From an uncultured Moraxella sp. (GTDB lineage Bacteria > Pseudomonadota > Gammaproteobacteria > Pseudomonadales > Moraxellaceae), in the NCBI GenBank assembly GCA_916720335.1, contig CAKAQU010000056.1:1-10778 (forward strand): a DNA stretch of 10,778 nt. The letters run 5' to 3'. Made by a program: the position numbers and the translations under genes. Shown one piece after another: positions 6,920 to 10,778 of this stretch. Positions within the stretch are counted from its first letter, which is position 1. Each line of letters begins with the position of its first letter. The notes below the pieces were generated by a model. The model did no database searches and was not told where the DNA came from. It saw only the letters and a list, made by a program, of their open reading frames with translations.

Positions 6920-8080
6920 ATGCTAAAAAAAGTTCCTCTTATCACCCTAAGCACCAGTGCATTTTTTTTAACCGCCTGTTTGCCTGAAGAAACTAAACCC
7001 ACCACCAAAAGCATTAATAGCGAACAAATCGCCAAACTCATTCCTGCTCGCGTTAAAAACCGACCCAGTTGGGCAAAAGACATCAGCGATATTTTTGACA
7101 CCCTAAAAATCCATAAAGACGTACAAAACGTTTGTACAGTGATTGCTGTTGTCGACCAAGAATCCAATTTTAATGCCGACCCTAGTGTGCCAAATCTTGG
7201 TGAAGCGTCCCTAAAAGCCATTGATGAAAAACTAGAAGACAAGCTTGGCAAACCTTTAGCAAAAGTTTTTCGCAATATGCTGCAAAACGAACCCAGTAAA
7301 AATAATAATTTTATCTCTCAAATTAAAAAAGTCAAAACTGAAAAAGAACTTGATGAGCTGTATCAAACCATCTTTGATTATTTTACCAGTACATATAAAG
7401 TTTCCAAACTGACTGATGTGGTTAAAATCACAGGCGAGGGTCTAGATGAGCGAGTCAATCCAATTACCACCTTAGGTTCAATGCAGGTGCATATTAATTA
7501 TGCTAGAAATCACCGACGTGCCAGCATGAGCGACCGAGCATTGCGCAGTGATATGTATGGGCAATATGGTGGACTTTATTATGGAATTCATCGTTTGATG
7601 TTGTATAAAGCTGATTATGACAAACCTTTATATCGTTTTGCTGATTACAATTCGGGAATGTATTCAAGTCGCAACGCTGCTTTTCAGCAAAGAGTTGCCG
7701 TTTTATCAGGTAAAAAACTTGATATTGATGGCGATTTACTGCTTTATAGCAATGGCGGCGTGTCTGATAAAAAAAGCCAAACAGAACAAGTACTTATATC
7801 CATATTAAGCACCGGTAAAACCCCAACACCCGACTGGCAAATTCGCAGCGACCTAAAAAAGGAAAAGCGACAGAGCTTTGAAAGTACACAGACTTACCAA
7901 AAAATCAATGAATTATACAAAGAAAAAAATAAAGGTAAATACAGTTATGCTATCATGCCACAAGTTGTGATTTCAGGTCCTAAACTTAGCAAAGATTACA
8001 ATACCAATTGGTTTGCCACCAACGTGGATAAACGCTATCAGACGTGCATGACAACCGCGAAAAAATTAAAACTTTATTAA
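6920..8080 (+). CDS. DUF1615-type lipoprotein with lysozyme-like motifs
   Basis: This 386-residue protein has a lipoprotein signal: positive MLKK, a hydrophobic core and lipobox LTAC with Cys20. Residue +2 is Leu, not Asp, so outer-membrane sorting is expected. I recognise the family as DUF1615, which is conserved in proteobacteria and uncharacterised. Three spaced motifs recall soluble lytic transglycosylases or goose-type lysozymes: VVDQESNFNADPSV (77-90, candidate catalytic Glu81), LGSMQVH (185-191, like GLMQ) and ADYNSGMYSS (241-250, like AYNAG). Between the first two motifs lies a charged region (about 100-165) absent from classical enzymes. The C-terminal part (300-386) is lysine-rich. 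A periplasm-facing peptidoglycan-cleaving or peptidoglycan-binding role is my inference. The start at ATG 6920 is set by the signal peptide; no Shine-Dalgarno sequence is seen. The gene is monocistronic and converges on paeA. Confidence 0.82.
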   Translation: MLKKVPLITLSTSAFFLTACLPEETKPTTKSINSEQIAKLIPARVKNRPSWAKDISDIFDTLKIHKDVQNVCTVIAVVDQESNFNADPSVPNLGEASLKAIDEKLEDKLGKPLAKVFRNMLQNEPSKNNNFISQIKKVKTEKELDELYQTIFDYFTSTYKVSKLTDVVKITGEGLDERVNPITTLGSMQVHINYARNHRRASMSDRALRSDMYGQYGGLYYGIHRLMLYKADYDKPLYRFADYNSGMYSSRNAAFQQRVAVLSGKKLDIDGDLLLYSNGGVSDKKSQTEQVLISILSTGKTPTPDWQIRSDLKKEKRQSFESTQTYQKINELYKEKNKGKYSYAIMPQVVISGPKLSKDYNTNWFATNVDKRYQTCMTTAKKLKLY

Positions 8081-8090
8081 AATGAACAGA

Positions 8091-9422
8091 TTACTCTTTA
8101 TTAAGATTTTCTTTAACCTCATCGGATGACAAGGTAGGTAATCGGGTGACCAGTAATTGGTCGATTTTGTAGTGGTCAATGTCTACCACTTCAAATTTAT
8201 AACCTGCGTGCTCCACCCAGTCAGCAGGGCGAGGGATTTTTCGCAAACGATACATGATAAAACCCGCCAAGGTCTCATAATGGTCCCAATCAGGAAATTC
8301 ATCAATTTCTAAAGCATGTTTAACATCATCAATAGGGGTCAGTCCATCTATCAACCATGAATTTTCGCTGCGTTTAATGATTTGTAAATCTTCAGTTTCT
8401 TGAACCACCCAATCGCCCATTACCGTCATCATGACATCAGATAGTGTAATTAGCCCAACAACAAGGGCATATTCGTTTACTACAACTGCAATTTTATCTT
8501 TGCTAGCACGAAAACGGTCTAAAAGCTCAGATAAAGTCAATGTATCTGGAATAATAAGAACGTTACGAATGATGGCTTCATTAAGTTGAAATGATGATTT
8601 ATGATTTAAAATCCGCATCAAAATATCTTTGGTATCTACATAGCCGATCACTTGGTCAATATGCCCATTGCATACCAAAAATTTTGAATATGGATAATCG
8701 GCAATTTTTTGACGGATGCTGTCTTCTGGTTCATTCATGGTAAAAAAAACCACATCATCCCGAGCAGTCATTGACGATGGCACTGTACGCTCTTCTAATT
8801 CAAAGACATTTTCAATCAAATGCTGCTCTTGCTGCAGCACCACGCCTGCCTCAGCACCAGCCTCCATAATTGCTGACACATCATCAAAAGTAACGCTGTC
8901 CTCACGAGTGGTATTAATATTAAAAATACGAAAAGTGGCATTAGCAATCACATTAATAAACCATGCCAATGGCTTCACCAGAGTAATCACCAATAACACA
9001 GGATTAATCACAGCCAAAGCGGCTCTTTCAGGATTAATCATTGCAATACGTTTAGGGATTAAATCAGCATATAAAATAAATAGCAAAGTAACTAACACAA
9101 ATGATGAGAAAAAAGCAATGCTTTCAAGCCATTGTCCTTGATAAAACTGTCCAATGAGTACCGAAAAATAGGGGCGCAAAGCTCCTTCACCAACAGAACC
9201 GCCCAGAATAGCTACAGCATTTAAACCAATTTGGCTGGTAGCAAAAAAATCAGCAGAATGAGTCTGTAAGTTTAAAATTTTATTAGCACGCACATCGCCT
9301 GATTCAGACAATGATTGAAGTTTAACCCGTCTTGCGCCCGCCAAAGAAATCTCTGCAATGGAAAAAAAACTTGATACCAAAATCAAGATAAGAATTAAAA
9401 ATAAATTTCGTAGTAAGTCCAT
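8091..9422 (-). CDS. paeA: CNNM/CBS/CorC-HlyC membrane protein, PaeA (YtfL) type
   Basis: The 443 residues closely follow the E. coli/Salmonella YtfL protein, renamed PaeA, reported as a cadaverine/putrescine exporter of the inner membrane. The order of parts is a DUF21/CNNM membrane domain (about 1-170, hydrophobic segments near 4-22, 60-75, 102-128 and 138-165), a cytoplasmic CBS pair (about 217-338) and a CorC_HlyC domain (about 350-428). Diagnostic segments are FFSIAEISLAGARR (19-32), QIGLNAVAILGG (64-75), the pre-CBS ELEERTVPSSM (208-218), NEYALVVGLITL (316-327) and GYKFEVVDIDHYKIDQLLVTR (407-427). Some annotations call this family hemolysin or magnesium/cobalt efflux; a hemolytic role is not implied. 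It follows yciK by 27 nt and may be co-transcribed. The leader is almost all A/T, with no Shine-Dalgarno sequence. Substrate specificity here is inferred by homology only. Confidence 0.9.
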   Translation of the reverse strand: MDLLRNLFLILILILVSSFFSIAEISLAGARRVKLQSLSESGDVRANKILNLQTHSADFFATSQIGLNAVAILGGSVGEGALRPYFSVLIGQFYQGQWLESIAFFSSFVLVTLLFILYADLIPKRIAMINPERAALAVINPVLLVITLVKPLAWFINVIANATFRIFNINTTREDSVTFDDVSAIMEAGAEAGVVLQQEQHLIENVFELEERTVPSSMTARDDVVFFTMNEPEDSIRQKIADYPYSKFLVCNGHIDQVIGYVDTKDILMRILNHKSSFQLNEAIIRNVLIIPDTLTLSELLDRFRASKDKIAVVVNEYALVVGLITLSDVMMTVMGDWVVQETEDLQIIKRSENSWLIDGLTPIDDVKHALEIDEFPDWDHYETLAGFIMYRLRKIPRPADWVEHAGYKFEVVDIDHYKIDQLLVTRLPTLSSDEVKENLNKE

Positions 9423-9449
9423 GATTATAAATAATAATTTAGATAATAT

Positions 9450-10214
9450 TTATTTTGGCTGACAATCAATAACTTTACCTTTAACGCCTGAGGCATCATC
9501 AGTCATTAAATAAATATAGGGTGTAATAATCTCTTCGGGAGTTTTTAACGAGTTGGGGTCTTCACCTGGAAAAGCATGGGCACGCATATTAGTGCGTGTC
9601 GCGCCGGGATTAATGGTATTAAAACGCAGTGTAGTATGGTTTTGAGTTTCTTGAGTAAAAATATCACTCATACCCTCTAAACCTTGTTTTGACAGGGCAT
9701 ACGCTCCCCAAAATGCTCTGGGTTTTGCTCCCACACTACTGCTGGTAAAAATTACAGATGCACTTTTTGCCTTCATTAAAAGCCCAAATAACGCCTGAGT
9801 CAGCATAAAAGGTGCAGTAAAATTAATTTTCATCACCTCTTCAAAGGTGATTGGGTCATACATTTCTAAAGGTGTTAATGCCCCTAAAATCCCCGCATTG
9901 TGTACTATACCATCCAAGTAGCCAAATTCTTTTTGAATCAACAATGACAATTCATTCATTTGAGCAAATGTTGCTTTTGCAAAATCCATTGGCAAAATTG
10001 CAGGTGTTGCATAGCCAAGTGCCTCTATTTCGTCGTAAAGCGTTTCCAATTTACTTTGGGTTCTACCCAGTAAAAGTACAGTAGCACCATATCTGGCATA
10101 AAAAAGACTGACTGTCCGACCAATGCCGTCACCCGCTCCAGTGACTAAAATAATTTTATCTTTTAAGCAGTTATCAACAAGTTTGGCAGCACGAATTTGC
10201 TCATGAGTCAGCAT
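9450..10214 (-). CDS. yciK: YciK family short-chain dehydrogenase/reductase
   Basis: A cytoplasmic NAD(P)-dependent short-chain dehydrogenase of 254 residues, close to E. coli YciK in length and sequence. A Rossmann fold begins with VTGAGDGIG (24-32). The sequence continues with LDGIVHNAGILG (100-111), including the HNAG form typical of YciK, and Asn131. The catalytic residues follow: serines of TSSSVG (157-162) and YALSK (Tyr172, Lys176). NPGATRT (202-208) follows the active site, as in YciK. All residues of the classical Asn-Ser-Tyr-Lys tetrad are present, so it should be active; the physiological substrate is not known. The start ATG 10214 has a good TAAGGA six bases upstream. It lies between rdgB (61-nt gap with its own candidate promoter) and paeA (27-nt gap). 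Confidence 0.92.
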   Translation of the reverse strand: MLTHEQIRAAKLVDNCLKDKIILVTGAGDGIGRTVSLFYARYGATVLLLGRTQSKLETLYDEIEALGYATPAILPMDFAKATFAQMNELSLLIQKEFGYLDGIVHNAGILGALTPLEMYDPITFEEVMKINFTAPFMLTQALFGLLMKAKSASVIFTSSSVGAKPRAFWGAYALSKQGLEGMSDIFTQETQNHTTLRFNTINPGATRTNMRAHAFPGEDPNSLKTPEEIITPYIYLMTDDASGVKGKVIDCQPK

Positions 10215-10220
10215 GAAATT

Positions 10221-10226
10221 TCCTTA
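10221..10226 (-). promoter_or_regulatory. Shine-Dalgarno of yciK
   Basis: On the minus strand this is TAAGGA, six bases before ATG 10214. It is one of only two strong ribosome-binding sites in the window and fixes the yciK start. Confidence 0.7.
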
Positions 10227-10241
10227 AAATAATGATGACTC

Positions 10242-10250
10242 ATTGTAACA
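10242..10250 (-). promoter_or_regulatory. Candidate extended -10 promoter for yciK (and paeA)
   Basis: On the minus strand it reads TGTTACAAT: a TG-extended -10 with TACAAT matching five of six bases. Transcription would start near 10235, about 20 nt before the yciK ATG. No convincing -35 is seen. A short inverted repeat (AACAT-N4-ATGTT, 10247-10260) overlaps it. Confidence 0.4.
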
Positions 10251-10275
10251 TAAGAATGTTTGTGATAAAAATTTT

Positions 10276-10778
10276 CTAAAAATCTATGAATTGCAATTTT
10301 TTCAGCAATTCATTCATCGCTTTTGCTCGATGGCTAATGGTATTTTTAAGATTTTTATCCAGTTGAGCGGAAGTTTTATTCAATTCAGGAATAAAAAATA
10401 ATGGGTCATAACCAAAGCCATTTTCACCCATTTCTTGATTTAAAATCTCTCCTTGCCAGCATCCTTGAGCAATCACTGGAAAAGGGTCATTAGCATGACG
10501 CACAAACACCAAGACACAAACAAACTCGCCTTTGATTCTATTTGGATAAAAACACTCCAGTTCTTGAATTAGTTTGGCATTATTTGCTTTATCATCGCCA
10601 TGTTTGCCAGCAAATCGAGCTGAATAAATTCCTGGCATATTATTTAGCACAGGTACACACAATCCAGAATCATCAGCAATCGCCGGCAGCCCGCTTATTT
10701 TACTGGCATGGCGAGCTTTAATGATAGCATTTTCTATAAAACTCAATCCATTTTCTACAGCATCATCAATTCGCAATT
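10276..10778 (-). CDS. rdgB: RdgB/HAM1 non-canonical purine NTP pyrophosphatase, C-terminal part (5' end outside window)
   Basis: RdgB hydrolyses dITP, XTP and ITP to monophosphates, keeping deaminated purines out of DNA and RNA, in the cytoplasm. About 167 residues are visible of an expected 200 or so. The reading frame stays open to the right edge, so the TTG at 10776 is not a start and the N-terminal SxNxxK nucleotide motif is outside the window. Visible motifs are GLSFIENAIIKARHA, AIADDSGLCV with the catalytic Asp of ADDSGL, PGIYSARFAG, GFGYDPLFF and the C-terminal ISHRAKAM. All match the ITPase family closely. It ends at TAG 10276-10278, 61 nt before yciK on the same strand. Confidence 0.94.
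   Translation of the reverse strand, partial: LRIDDAVENGLSFIENAIIKARHASKISGLPAIADDSGLCVPVLNNMPGIYSARFAGKHGDDKANNAKLIQELECFYPNRIKGEFVCVLVFVRHANDPFPVIAQGCWQGEILNQEMGENGFGYDPLFFIPELNKTSAQLDKNLKNTISHRAKAMNELLKKLQFIDF

Noticed and set aside
6962..6969. T8 tract in the lipoprotein signal-peptide codons as a phase-variation switch
   Set aside because: Similar T8/A8 runs occur at 5778-5785, 5799-5806 and inside paeA (9362-9369). Eight bases is short for slippage switching, and the run simply encodes Phe-Phe-Leu.
6874..7275. 133-codon minus-strand open frame across the lipoprotein promoter and 5' end
   Set aside because: It is antisense to a gene with a clear signal peptide and family match, has low-complexity Ser/Leu-rich translation, and has no recognisable domain.
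8072..8104. 9-bp direct repeat CTTTATTAA at 8072-8080 and 8096-8104
   Set aside because: Both copies lie in the 3' coding ends of convergent genes in AT-rich DNA; there is no sign of an attachment site or target duplication.
8716..9141. 141-codon plus-strand open frame inside paeA
   Set aside because: It is antisense to the well-conserved PaeA membrane/CBS region. Its translation is rich in Ser, Ile and Ala, as expected for a mirror of membrane-protein codons.
9424..9429. Perfect TATAAT (minus strand) just before the paeA ATG
   Set aside because: It lies one base from the start codon, so transcription from it would begin inside the coding region. The whole leader is A/T, so chance is likely.
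1..10778. Mobile elements, CRISPR, phage genes, tRNA genes and defence systems
   Set aside because: I looked on both strands and saw no transposase, integrase, regularly spaced repeats, tRNA-like cloverleaf or defence-type domains. The window is almost entirely filled by housekeeping genes.

Overview
The window is AT-rich chromosomal DNA from a gammaproteobacterium. The protein sequences (PlsB, YciK, PaeA/YtfL, TesB, YggT, ProC) and the base composition suggest Moraxellaceae, most likely Moraxella or a close relative. That assignment rests on recognition, not on a database search. There are ten protein genes, two of them cut by the window ends. No tRNA or rRNA gene, insertion sequence, phage gene or CRISPR array is visible, and no gene-free stretch exceeds about 180 bases.

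Layout. Positions 1-270 (+) hold the 3' end of a ThiD-type pyrimidine kinase. It converges on a four-gene minus-strand block covering about 306-5738, transcribed as plsB > tilS > proC > yggT: glycerol-3-phosphate acyltransferase, tRNA-Ile lysidine synthase, pyrroline-5-carboxylate reductase and a YggT membrane protein. Junctions of 11, 8 and about 41-44 nt suggest one operon. A 176-bp AT-rich divergent region separates plsB from tesB (acyl-CoA thioesterase II, 5915-6811, +). Downstream of tesB is an intergenic region of about 108 bp with a perfect FNR/ANR-like palindrome, an imperfect hairpin and a consensus -10 box. It precedes a lipoprotein gene (6920-8080, +) of the uncharacterised DUF1615 type with lysozyme-like motifs. 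That gene converges, with a 10-nt gap, on a second minus-strand block: rdgB (3' part, entering from the right edge) > yciK (short-chain dehydrogenase) > paeA/ytfL (CNNM/CBS/CorC-HlyC membrane protein).

How the genes fit together. Most are housekeeping genes: phospholipid synthesis (plsB), tRNA modification (tilS), proline synthesis (proC), thiamine synthesis (thiD) and nucleotide-pool cleaning (rdgB). The divergent plsB/tesB pair is notable because both enzymes draw on acyl-CoA, one building phospholipid and one releasing fatty acid. I see no clear undescribed multi-gene system. The best leads are the lysozyme-like DUF1615 lipoprotein and the arrangement of regulatory sites upstream of it.
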